Assembly (NCBI GenBank): GCA_023213395.1
Contig: CM041465.1
Location: forward strand, 36,649,741-36,713,740
Length of the DNA stretch: 64,000 nucleotides
DNA from: Cycas panzhihuaensis
Taxonomy: Eukaryota > Cycadophyta
Direction of reading: 5' to 3'
In this document: positions 1-9,789 of the stretch, piece by piece
Layout: each line of letters opens with the position of its first letter
Position numbering within the stretch: the stretch's first letter is position 1
Position numbers and translations under genes: made by a program
Notes under the pieces: generated by a model
Told to the model about the DNA's origin: nothing
Database searches by the model: none
Seen by the model: the letters and a program-made list of their open reading frames with translations, nothing else

Positions 1-59
1 TCTCTTGTTCAACTTAGCCATACAATATAGAGTTAAGTGAAATCATTACCTTTGTAGCA

Positions 60-375
60 GAGAAAAAGGAGTTTTGGGTAACAGACACCAACATTGTCTT
101 GCCTAAATATGTTGGAGTTAACTTTCGAATATGGAAAATTAAAATGGAATGTGTTTTTAGAATAGAAGGATTATGAAATATTGTGCTTGGAAAAGTTTTA
201 ATTATTGAAGAATGGGAGGTAACCTTCAAAAGGAAAAATAGGGTAGTCGACGCAATGGTTGCAGCTTTCGACAAGGAGAACCTTCATCCTTCATATCACT
301 TTCTTGTTTGAACTCTTCAAAATATTGACTCAGCTAAAGACGCCTAGAATTTGCTAGCAGAAGTACATAAAAAGG
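60..375 (+). pseudogene. Copia Gag (UBN2-like) N-terminal remnant
   Basis: Gag forms the capsid of the retrotransposon particle. The frame reads LPKYVGVNFRIWKIKMEC, then a G-L-stop-N-I-V motif, then EEW, then a conserved L-H-P; this is the usual spacing of the Copia Gag N-terminal domain. Two of its in-frame stops (TGA in the GLW motif, TAG in the DAW motif) sit where the family has tryptophan. A third stop follows the L-H-P region. The protein is therefore dead. Family assignment is by motif reading only. Confidence 0.7.
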
Positions 376-893
376 GTCTTGAAGAAGTGCAAAAGAGCAT
401 CAGAAGGACAAGGAACCAAAGGAAGAAGTTGGAGAGGAAAGCGAAAAATCAGCATGATTCCGGTAAGGTTAATCCACACATAGACTCAAAAGATATTCCT
501 AAAGCAAATAGAAAGAAATCTAATGATCTTTTCTCCAAATCTGATGAAGGTTTGAATTCATCAAATGTTCTGAGTCTCACTAAGATTGCAGGAAAGCCTA
601 CATTTGGGACTACTGAAAGAGCAGAAGTTGAAGAATTTGAACCTCAATCTTTGCAGGTAATACTTCATGGAGACACATGCACCCTGACAGAAGGTATGAG
701 CAATATTATCCTAGTTTGTGTTGACAGATTTGTAGCCAGGATTCAAATGATGTCAGGATATACAATGATATGCACATATTGGAGACTGTTTATGATCACA
801 CTCAATTCAGTCACATCTTCTATTTTTATCTTTGAAAGAATCAAAATTGTGACAGCATATCTTACAACAACACTAGAAAGTTCTTTTAAATAA
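376..893 (+). pseudogene. Unrecognised coding-like stretch after gag remnant
   Basis: An open frame runs on from the Gag remnant without a stop. Its first part is lysine- and arginine-rich (EVHKKGLEEVQKSIRRTRNQ), then serine- and glutamate-rich; the last third loses protein-like composition. It shows no CCHC knuckle, protease or integrase motif, so it is not ordinary Copia pol. A captured host gene fragment is possible. I do not recognise the source. Confidence 0.35.
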
Positions 894-1539
894 AGAAGGA
901 ACATAGGCAAGATACTATATGATCAAAATCTTGTCTCTCAAGACCATAGTATGTTTTGGATAGGCTACTTAATCATGAGGTTCAATCATATTAAAATAAT
1001 GTTCCATCTTTATATAGCCTTAATCGAAAAATTTGTGCATGTAGTTGTTATGAGAATCTTAATCATCTTGGTACAAAGAATTTTTTGGGTAACATAGAGA
1101 GGACAAGGCATCTTGTTAGTTCTGCACATGTACAGGTGAAGTTAGGAAAGGGATCATTGTTGCTCATTTTCTTTCAACGAGGTGATTATTGGTTCAACAA
1201 GTCAATCATTTTAGTAGACTTGGAGACAACTAAGGAGGAATCTACTTGCTTCATGGAGTTGAAATCACATGTAATCATATTTAATCCAGGAAGACCACAC
1301 CTTCACTGGGAACACACAAGAAGATTCATCAGACAGGAAATAGGAGGCAGCATAGCAGACAAGACATACGGGCTTTACAGTGTTTTGGTTGAAGACAAAG
1401 CATATGACACCATCTTCAGAAAAATTCCAAGACTCAGGAAATGGAAGTTCAAACAACACCTTAAAGTCAAGTCAAGTCCTATGTTAGTTGTGTCAGTCTT
1501 ACAGGTTGTCCTTAGTTATTGTGGTTTCAACATTAAATA
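894..1539 (+). other. Internal Copia region, unrecognised
   Basis: Lies between the coding-like stretch and the polypurine tract. An open frame at 1085-1543 ends just before the 3' LTR, where Copia RNase H normally ends, but I see no RNase H motifs in it. It includes IIFNPGRPHLHWEHTRRF and further basic sequence. It may be a captured fragment or decayed pol. Confidence 0.3.
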
Positions 1540-1550
1540 TTAAGGGGAGG

Positions 1551-1948
1551 TGTTAGAGTATAATGTTTAATGTTACATGTGGCTAAGTAAAGTGTGTCTT
1601 AGGGTCAATAGTCATAGTCCTAAGTATTAAGGTCTAAGAGTCATTTATTATTATAATATTATGTGGAAAGATAGAAACTCATTGGTTAGTTAGTTGGTGT
1701 AATGTCATTAGTTAGGTTAGAGGTAATTGTCCCACATGCATTACATCTCTTGTATGTCCTTCCACCTATTTTATATATACAGATGGTTGAGGTAGTGTAT
1801 GTAATCAAGTTATCATCAATGCTCATGTTGAGTCTATGGTGCTTTGGAGTTCTAATGTATTATGATTATGTTGAGTTAATATACTTTGATCTTTGCTCAT
1901 TGATATGTTGATGTTGGTGATGAATGCTTTCCATGTTATAATCTAACA
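1551..1948 (+). repeat. 3' LTR of the left Copia element, with polypurine tract
   Basis: The repeat starts TGTTAGAG and ends ATCTAACA, giving the usual TG..CA termini. The purine tract TTAAGGGGAGG (1540-1550) abuts its start, which marks this as a 3' LTR on the plus strand and primes plus-strand DNA synthesis. A TATA-like TATATATA lies at 1772-1779. The matching 5' LTR is outside the window. Confidence 0.8.
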
Positions 1949-2787
1949 GGGAGTTCTCCTAATTAATCTGATGCATGCTAACCATTCAATTACTGATTTT
2001 AGTTAATTAATTGTTTGCTACCATTTGTCACATCCTTCCATTTGTATTCTTTAATAATAACAAAGATTCTTTCTTCTGTGATCCTTTATCAAGTTAGAAT
2101 TGTACTTGTATTTTCTTTGTCCACCAGAATCTTGATCATATTAAAGATTGTTGTTCCCTTGGTTTGCATTCCCTTTCTTTTCTTTTTTAAACAAAGGTAC
2201 AACTTAAGCTAACTTCCATTGACCAATTTGGTCAATAGCCTACCACTAGCTGTCCAAGTTGGAAAACACCATTTTGCCAAATTTGTTAAACTCTATACAA
2301 GCCTAACCATCGAAATTTCATTTTTTTCAAGTTTTATATGAAACTTACTATCGTATAAAAGCACTAGATCACCTACCTAGAATGGGGGTTTCTTCAAGTG
2401 TTTATCATGCCAGTTTTTTCTCTATCTTTTTCGCTTTCATTTCCCATGATACCCGAGCTCATTGCTCATCAAGTGTCATTAAATCAATGAGTTGTTAATC
2501 CCTTGATTCTTGTTTGTTCAAACGTGTTGACTTGTTACTTGTATGCTTTCCACCTAAAACTCCAATGGAACCATGGTGTCAAGGCCATAAACTAGCTGAA
2601 ATGGTATTTGTTTATGTGGTATTTTTTGTGTTGTCCTTACTGCCCATAAGATTGAATGCAGCTTCTCTACCCAGTTGGTCCTGCCAATGTTTTTATTTTA
2701 GTTAGAGCAATTTTCAGGATTTTATTCATGCTCTCCACCTACCCATTTGCTCTTGGGTAATAAGGTGAAGACTTCTTATGCTAGATC
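1949..2787 (-). pseudogene. Gypsy-C integrase, C-terminal half
   Basis: On the minus strand the frame gives SSPYYPRANG, a stop, then VES and NKILK, the region around the catalytic glutamate of the DDE integrase core. It then runs into the basic C-terminal part that ends near 2225. The piece continues the integrase at 16630-17098: the reading frame resumes across the Cap-LTR insertion. Sequence from 1949 to about 2220 is the decayed 3' flank of integrase. Many stops and frameshifts are present. Confidence 0.75.
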
Positions 2788-3160
2788 TATTAGAAAGAAT
2801 GTTTAACAAGTTAATGTTAATGTTAAGGAGTCCCTGTTAACTCTCTCATAGCATTATTAAATTGGGATATATTAAGTAATGTGTAAGGTGGTGCACACCT
2901 ATTAATATAAATGCCCCATTGATGGACATAAGGGATCTTACATGTGATTGGACAAGTATGAGGTGTTTATGTACTATAAGTATGTATTTATACCTAATGC
3001 AATAATTGGAGATGATTATTTCCCACAATCCTTATTATCTTATGTATGTATACATAATTCATTCTTTAGTTTGTATTGCTTACATCTATTATCACCTCAT
3101 GCATATGTGTTTTATTGTATATCATATGTCCAATTGATCTACGCTATTATATTTTCAACA
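2788..3160 (+). repeat. 5' LTR of Cap-LTR
   Basis: Aligns along its length with 16266-16629, including TTAAATTGGGATATATTAAG and TGTGATTGGACAAGTATGAG. The start is mutated (TATTAG instead of TGTTAG) and the end is TTTCAACA. A TATA-like CTATAAG lies at 2974-2980, conserved in the other copy at 16452-16458. Confidence 0.85.
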
Positions 3161-3172
3161 TTGTATTAGAGA
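3161..3172 (+). other. Decayed tRNA-iMet primer binding site of Cap-LTR
   Basis: TTGTATTAGAGA follows the 5' LTR directly and resembles the standard plant site TTGGTATCAGAGC, complementary to initiator methionine tRNA. One base is missing and one is changed. Position and resemblance together fix the plus orientation of the element. Confidence 0.65.
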
Positions 3173-3911
3173 GGGATAGTATAATTGATCCTATAGAGTA
3201 GATTAGTGCAGGAAGATAGTTATACAGAACCGATTAATCAATATGGCAGGCCGTATGGAGCAAGAAACTAGTAGCCCAAGGAAACTATGGTGAAAGTGCT
3301 ATGAAGGATGGCCTGGACTTGAGCTTTCCGGGCGCCAAGGACATTACAACACTAGTAAGCGCAGAAAGGAATAACAAGTTAGTTTAGAGAAGCATCGACT
3401 GGGTGCCAATGATATATCCACCTGTCTGACATTTTGGTATATGTATGTGCACGACTATCGTGCCAAAAAAATACAATGCATGATTTACTGCTTTGACTTC
3501 GTTATCTTTGGATCATTTGTTTGGAAATACACATTTTATGTGAAGAGGAATGACCTTGTGTGAGGGAGGCGATAAGGGTTTTAGGAGTGCAGTTGGGTTG
3601 AGGATGACGTCCCATATAAATATTATAGTAGGGGGGAAGCCTTCGATACATAGTTGTTTTTATTATATTTTCAATAATTAGTTATGACATTGGCTACCAT
3701 ATCGTGGGTTGTAATTCTACATCCTCACACTCAAAATGGTGGATACATTGTTTCCTCACAGCGTTGTATTGCTTGCAATAACATTTCAGATTCAGTTAAA
3801 ATTGAGATGGGCTTTTGTGGTGGTTTTCGTTGACTCGACATTATCGAGTTAGTAGGATCAGGAATCAACGACATAGGGGAATTCTAGAAAGAAGAAGTTC
3901 GTCGATACTAG
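3173..3911. other. Cap-LTR internal region, left part: nothing recognised
   Basis: About 740 bases between the primer site and the Gypsy-A insertion. Short open stretches occur on the plus strand, but none shows a known domain. It could hold further captured fragments too decayed to read. The last five bases, ACTAG (3907-3911), are the target duplication of Gypsy-A. Confidence 0.5.
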
Positions 3912-4734
3912 TGTTGACTCAGGTGTTCACACTGCACTTGTGGAAACGGTGCGCTTGTCAAGGTTACACAGGTTATAGTCCAGTTAGGATACAGCCAACA
4001 TGGTTATTCACATACATTCCACGGATTATTCAATGTTTCCACAGAATTATATCACAATAGTACACGATGTACGCAATCAACACATATTGAGATTTCATCC
4101 TTATAAACACGAGAATACATAGTTTTCCACGTAACTCTTCTTTCCATTAAGCAATAAGTTTAATTACACGGAGGGTGGAATGCATTCTGTGCATTCCAAA
4201 GACATACACATTACATGCGTGCCGGATGGTAGTTATCAATAAACACTACTTCAATCGGCTGTCATACGTGCTGGCATCTGCACCATTGCGTACCCTGAAT
4301 ATTCGGCTCTCACTCTAACCAAATGGTCCTTACGTGCTTCCTTAAATGTGCCTCTTCGTACCTTTTGGCTAAAGGGTTATGATCGTCATAAGCAAGTACC
4401 TTCGATCAGCGTACTTTTTCCTTAATCATTAGTTATATCTTTAATTAATGTCTTCATCATGTCCGTACGTATGTACGTACGTGTGGTAGCTCCCCAAGCT
4501 TCCACTGGTCCCGTAATGTCATGTGTACCGCTTCCATTTAGTTCCATTCGGCTACGTGATGCGTATACGTTGCGTACCCATTCAAGGTACGCACCTGTCA
4601 TACATACCCAGAATGCTGGTTTTTCCACTGTTTTGCTTGGTGCATACCTCCGTACGGTGCGTACCTGCACATCTAGGGTTATCCAACCTACCTCTGGTCT
4701 TCCAACAGCCATATGATCAATTTATGTCCCAACA
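3912..4734 (-). repeat. 3' LTR of Gypsy-A
   Basis: Matches 13670-14489. It is rich in GTAC motifs, for example around 4464-4484 and 4560-4600, like the array at 5940-6590. A TATA-like TTTATAAGG is present on the minus strand near 4098-4106. It includes two stretches resembling tRNA-Glu sense sequence on the plus strand (3976-3992 and 4298-4315), so the element RNA is complementary to that tRNA. The 95 bases to its right (4735-4829) are the 3' untranslated region. Confidence 0.9.
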
Positions 4735-4829
4735 TCTATCCCAGGTCAACAGTATGGGTTTGAGCATCCTTGCTCAACAAAATTCCAAAAAAATTTCAAA
4801 ATTTTGGGGTATTCCTCCCCCTCTCTGTC

Positions 4830-5894
4830 TCAAGGCTGCTCCTGTTGCCTCTGTCCTGCTAGGAGTTTTTCATTAATCTGTGTTAAGGTAGTAATGATAG
4901 CATCCTTTTCCTTAATTTTATCTTGAAGGGCAGCTATCTCGGCTTTATACCCTTCCTCCATTTCTTGAATAAGCTGAATTATAGGTCCTGATTTATTATG
5001 TGGTGTGGGAGGTGCTGAGGCTTCACCTGCTTCCATTGACGGAGGGAAGTCTTCCCATTCTTCCCAGGAAGCCTCTGCTTCTTCTTCCTCCTCCCCCGAT
5101 TCCTCTTCACCTTTCTTTCGTTTACCTCTTTTGTGGACAGCTTGTTTTATCCGATGTAGAATAGGTGTTCCTGGTGTTTTCTGCAACCAGGTGAGTACCT
5201 TATGCATTTGTTTTTGAACCCTTCTTTTTATACAGGTCATTAATTGAATCCGGAATTAGCCCACTATTTTATTATAGGTTCCCTTGGAGAAATGGTGGTT
5301 CTTGTTAGCTGTACTTCTGGACATTGATAAAACAAGATAGCCAATAATAAGGAGGGATGTGTCATGATCTCCTTAAGTTGTTGCTCATGTTTTCCTCCAA
5401 GAATTCAGACAATTCAGTTTCTCTCCTTCCCAAATTTTTAATAACACTGGCATCATACCTCCTAGAATGTATGTATACTTCCATTTGGACAAAAATTGAG
5501 AATTTATAACTTTTGCTATCCATTGGAGCCTGATATTAATGATATCTGCTACACGAATTCCACTAGACATTATCTGGGTATTTGCTTGACATAATTCTCT
5601 TAACCACATTTCACGGTCAACCTCTGACCTCTTGGTACGCAGGGGAATTTCCCCTTCATTTGGGAGTTTTGTTATGGTGTGAATTATTTCTGCATCCATC
5701 TTGACCTTCCTGCTTTCTTCATTCAGTGCTAGCAGGATTTGGTCCATGAGTTTTGGGTCATAATACATAGGATTGCAATAAATGTAGTCTCCCCATCCTG
5801 CTTGTTTTACCCTGGTTTAAAATTGAGCTGGTAAAGCTTGCAATTCCTGCTTAAGCTTTGGTATAAATGCTTCTTGGTATCCTGCTGTCCTCAT
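4830..5894 (-). pseudogene. Extra 3' ORF (aORF) of Gypsy-A, function unknown
   Basis: A reading frame downstream of integrase where plant Gypsy elements sometimes carry an additional gene. It begins at an ATG at 5892-5894 (MRTAGYQEAF). A TAA interrupts it after about 25 codons, and a long block starting MYYDPKLMDQ follows. The C-terminal part has a basic patch (KRGKRKKGEEE), an acidic run of about 15 Glu-rich residues and a predicted coiled coil (AEIAALQDKIKEKDAIITTL). The same protein is present in Gypsy-B and, decayed, in Gypsy-D. I recognise no family and see no signal peptide or membrane segment, so an envelope role is not supported. Confidence 0.7.
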
Positions 5895-5939
5895 TTTGGC
5901 TGTGGAATTCCAGAGATAGCTGAAAATAACCTAAGAGTG

Positions 5940-6590
5940 CAAATAGGAACCCTATGTGCGTACCTTTTGGGTATGCTTGCCGTTTTCTTGAAATTCTGTG
6001 CCGAGATGCATACCAGAGTCACTTTTCTGTCTTACAGGGTCATACGGTTGTCTTTCGGCTACTTGGCGGAAAACTTCGGAGTCGATTCGTCCGTCGTTTT
6101 TCGCTACGTACTTCACGAGAATGCTTGTAGGTACGTAATGTTTTGTCTTATTCATTGTTTTGTCTTATACGTGCTTTTTGGTACGTATAATGTTATTCGT
6201 TTCCGCTGTGCGTACTCGACTGCGTACTTTTTAGGTACATATAATGTAACTGGGTACTTAGGTTTACTTTCCACTGTGCGTACCTAACTGCGTACTTTTT
6301 AGGTACGTATAATGTAATTGGGTAACTTAAGCTTTCTTTTCCTTTGTGCGTGCCATTGCGTGCTTTTCGGTGCATTATAATGTAATTGGGTAACTTAAGC
6401 TTTCTTTTCACTGTGCGTACCTGATTGCGTACTTTTCAGGTACGTATAATGTAATTCTAATTCACTTTTTGAGCGTATGCGTCTTTGGACTGTATTTCCT
6501 TGGTACATATAGTGTAATTTTTGAAATTTGGTCACTTTTTTAACTGTGCGTACTTGGTAACATACCTTTTAGGTACGTAAAATGTATTTT
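5940..6590 (-). repeat. GTAC hairpin tandem array of Gypsy-A
   Basis: Six to seven imperfect copies of a roughly 68-bp unit; TGTGCGTAC-like starts lie at 6207, 6275, 6345, 6412, about 6471 and 6545. Well-preserved units contain GTACCTAA, an 11-base spacer with a central GTAC, and TTAGGTAC, which is a perfect 8-bp inverted repeat. The array lies between integrase and the extra ORF. Gypsy-B has an equivalent array at 44840-45270. Function is unknown. Confidence 0.8.
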
Positions 6591-6817
6591 GCTTGTATGC
6601 TTTTGAATTTTCCTATGAATTTATCAGTTTATGATGCTATTACTTATGTATGTGATGAGTTACGGTTGTTTTTTATTTTTTTCCTTTTTTTTTTTTTTCT
6701 CTTTTTCCGTATCCATACCGAACTGGATCATGTTTCGGTATCAAGGCAATTCGTTTTGCCTCAACTTCATGCAACACAATATAGTACAACCGGTGATCCA
6801 ATTTGGTAAAGCTGATC
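6591..6817. other. Spacer between array and integrase
   Basis: AT-rich sequence with long T-rich runs (around 6669-6707), also seen in Gypsy-B at 45350-45395. No gene or further repeat is seen. It is the untranslated segment directly after the integrase stop. Confidence 0.6.
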
Positions 6818-7990
6818 TATTTAATGTATGGTTTTAGTCTGCTACCATTCACTCGAGTTGGTAGCAGTGGTCCATCTATTTCCTAAAGTTGCACTGATCT
6901 GTTCTCGAAGACTTTTTCTGCGATGTACAGTCCCAACCACCGCATCTTGAGTTTGCCGGGGTGCATTTTGAACTTCTTTGTCGTAAGCGAGACTTGATCA
7001 CCTTCTTTGAACTGAGGTTTACGTAAATGTCGGTCGTGCCATGCATTTTGATGTTGCTTTTCTACATTTTGCAACCATTTTGCCATATGTTGCTTCTCTT
7101 CTAATCGCACTAATTCTTCCAATCGATGTCGTAAGGACTGGAAGTCATCTAATCGACATTGCATAGCAACTCGTAGACTTGGTATCTCAAATTCCGTTGG
7201 AAGAATGGCTTCTGTGCTGTAGACAAGCTGGAATGGAGTTTGTCCAGTTGATCTTTTATACGTCGTTCGGAACGCCCATAGCACGGATGGCAATTTCTCG
7301 GCCCAATCAGATTTGCCGACGTCGCATATCTTCCTTAAGCAGTTCTCGATTATTTTATTCGAACTTTCCGCTTGGCCATTTGCTCTCGGATAATAGGGAG
7401 TAGATTTTCGATAACTTATCATGAAGGCTGATGTCAATGTTTGTATAGTTTGATTTAGAAAGTGGGCGCCTTGGTCGCTCACAATTTCCAAGGGGCATCC
7501 AAATCGTGTAATAACCACATCGTCTGCAAATCGTTGTACTTTCCGCATCGGCTTTCTGTAATGCTCTTGCTTCTACCCACTTCGTCATATAGTCAGTTGC
7601 TACCAAAATATATCGGGCTTTCGATCGACAAGCGGCTAGTTTAATTCGCCCCACGAAGTCAAGTCCCCATTTCTCGAATGGTGCTAGAGGTAAAATGGGA
7701 TGTAGGGGTTGGAAATCCTGTCGATTAGGTTTCCCAACTTGCTGGCAATAGTTGCAAGCTTGGATCCACTTCTTGACGTCCTCAAACATGGATGGCCACC
7801 AGAATCCAGACATCAAAATTTTTCGCCATGTGGCTAATTTGCCCATGTGTCCACTTGCTACTCCTTCGTGTGCTTGCAACATGATTTGGTTGATCTCGTG
7901 TGGTCGAACACAACGTCGTAGCACTTCGTCTGGTCCCAATTTGTATAATTCCCCATTGATTAGTTGATATGGTTCTACTTTTCTGATAAA
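6818..7990 (-). pseudogene. Gypsy-A integrase
   Basis: Integrase inserts the cDNA into the genome. The zinc-binding region shows QAHEGVASGHMGK then CNYCQQ. The core shows GLDFVG (first Asp), SDQGAHF (second Asp) and YYPRANGQAESSNK (catalytic Glu). The C-terminal part ends LLPTRVNGSRLKPYIK with a stop at 6818-6820. A frameshift near 7500 separates the first and second Asp. I see no chromodomain at the C-terminus, which separates this lineage from chromoviruses such as the remnant at 59828. Confidence 0.88.
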
Positions 7991-8129
7991 ATTCCTTTTT
8001 CCTGTACGATCTAATTCTGTCGACACTTCTCCAGTCGCTAAGTATTCTGGTATTCTCTCATACCAGTCAGTTGAGACCGCCTCCACGCTGAATAGTGTTG
8101 CGTCTAGAAAGTCGTCTGGCACTCCCGTG

Positions 8130-8596
8130 GCTTTTTCCCCGTTTGTGATTCTTGACAGCTGATCAGGGATGATATGGGCTTTTCCGAGTTTCACAATGAT
8201 CTTAAAAGAAAATTCTTGGAACAACATCAACCACCTGCTAATTCGCCCTCGCATGATCAGTTTGTTTACCAAATACATCAATGCTTGGTGATCGACGAAG
8301 AACAAAAATGGATTTGACAATAGATAGTGTCGAAACTTCTGCAATGCATATACCATGCCGAGTGCTTCCCTCTCTGTCGTCGTGTAATTCTGCTCGGCTT
8401 TTGTAAGTTTCCGACTGGCGAAATATATCGGGTGATCCGTCTTGTCGTCACTAGGTTGTGCCAATACGCATCCAATAGCGTATTGTGACACATCCACATG
8501 TACATGGAAGGTCTTCTTCCAATTGGGAAATCGCAGTATAGGTGCTGCTACGATAACTTGTTTCAGTGCTTCAAATGCTTGCTGTTGTTCCTCCAT
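8130..8596 (-). pseudogene. Gypsy-A RNase H
   Basis: RNase H removes the RNA template during reverse transcription. Motifs in order are HVDVSQYAIGCVLAQ, FASRKLTKAEQNY, TTEREALGMVYAL, FFVDHQALMYL and PDQLSRI. These are typical of Ty3/Gypsy RNase H, with catalytic Asp, Glu and Asp visible. It follows RT after an in-frame TGA that replaces a tryptophan codon kept in Gypsy-B. Confidence 0.88.
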
Positions 8597-8602
8597 CCAT
8601 TC

Positions 8603-9781
8603 TCATTCAATGTTATTTTTCAATAATTCCTCCAGGGGTCCTGATATGTATGCATATCCCCTGATGAACTTTCTGTAGTATCCCGTCAACCCCAAAAAAC
8701 CTTTCAGTTGTTTCTTCGTAAGTGGCATAGGGAAATGCAGAATTGCAGATACCTTGGCTAGATCTGTCAACAATCCTTCCTTGCTGACTATGTGCCCCAA
8801 CAGGTTTCCGAAAGGTACCAGGAAGGTACATTTTTCTGGGTTCAGGCACAACTTGTTTTCACAGCATGTTTGTAACATTTCCCTCAAGTTCTCCATGTGA
8901 TCCTTCATTAATCCATACAATGTCCAATCGTCTAGGAATACCGCAACTTTTTCTCCGATAAATTTCCGAAATATGTTGATTACAATTCGTTGGAATGTAG
9001 CCGGTGCATTCGTAAGACTGAATGGCATCACTTTATATGCATACGTTCCCTATTCTGTCACGAATGTGGTTTTCGCTTGATCTTATAGGGCAATCTGCAC
9101 TTGATTATACCCGCTGAATCCATCGGTGAAGGAGTATATTTCATTTCCTCCTACTGTTTCCAGAATATCTTCCGTAAAAGGTAACGGAAAGGGGTCCTTC
9201 TTTGTTACCTTGTTTAGTTGTTTGTAATCCACATAGACACGGATTTTCCCATTCTTTTTGGGAACTACTACTACAGAGTTCACTTAGTCACTGTAGTCGA
9301 TTTCGTAAATATATCCCGCTTCCAACATTTTGTCTAGTTCTGCTTTCACTTTTTCCTTATATTTGGGATTCGTCTGGTATGGCCTTTGCTTTACTGGTTT
9401 CGCATCTTCCACCAAATCGATATGATGCATTCCTATTTCTAGAGGAATGCCTTTTAGGTCCTTGTATGACCATGCAAATACGTCGCGGAATTCTTCAAAC
9501 AACTGCTGGGCTTTCGCTACTGTCTAATGATCCCAATAATTTCCAATTCGTATGAGTTTGGGATTGTCTTGGCTGCTGACATTGATCTCAGTAGTTTTTA
9601 ACTTAGTTACTCCAACATCTTCCTTATTTTCGGTTTTGTGTCCTAGAGTATCCTCTAATTTCCTTTCTCCAATATTAAGTTCTGTGAATTCTGCAGGGTA
9701 ATTCATAATTTCTTCTTCCTCGCCATGTACTGATTCTTCCTCCTCTTGGTTTGTCAGTTCTTGCTCTAGTTTTGTACTCAT
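8603..9781 (-). pseudogene. Gypsy-A reverse transcriptase and upstream linker
   Basis: RT copies the element RNA into DNA. The linker (9503-9781) is Glu-rich and leads into FAWSYKDLKGIP. RT motifs follow: VVVPKKNGKIRVYVDYKQLN, YSFTDGFSGYNQ (first catalytic Asp), MPFSLTNAPATFQR and VAVFLDDW (catalytic Asp pair in an FLDD box), ending GFLGLTGYYRKFI. Stops after QIAL and after VTE interrupt it; the second replaces Trp. The block is split over several frames. Confidence 0.9.
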
Positions 9782-9789
9782 TAGTCTAA

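Larger units (their letters stand above)
1..1948 (+). mobile_element. Copia-type LTR retrotransposon, 3' part
   Basis: The right-hand part of a plus-strand Copia element whose 5' LTR lies before the window. A Copia Gag remnant (60-375) is followed by unrecognised coding-like sequence, a polypurine tract and a 398-bp terminal repeat. Protease, integrase and RT are absent, so the element has lost its pol by deletion or had it replaced by foreign sequence. It ends directly against Gypsy-C sequence at 1949, which suggests it was inserted into Gypsy-C, but the other junction is not visible. Confidence 0.75.

Noticed and set aside
4422-4716. Open frames of 85-117 codons across the Gypsy-A LTR on both strands.
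   Set aside because: They overlap each other within LTR sequence, have no motifs and are not kept in the other LTR.
4830-5894. Envelope gene interpretation of the extra ORF.
   Set aside because: No signal peptide, transmembrane segment or cleavage motif is visible; composition is charged and helical.
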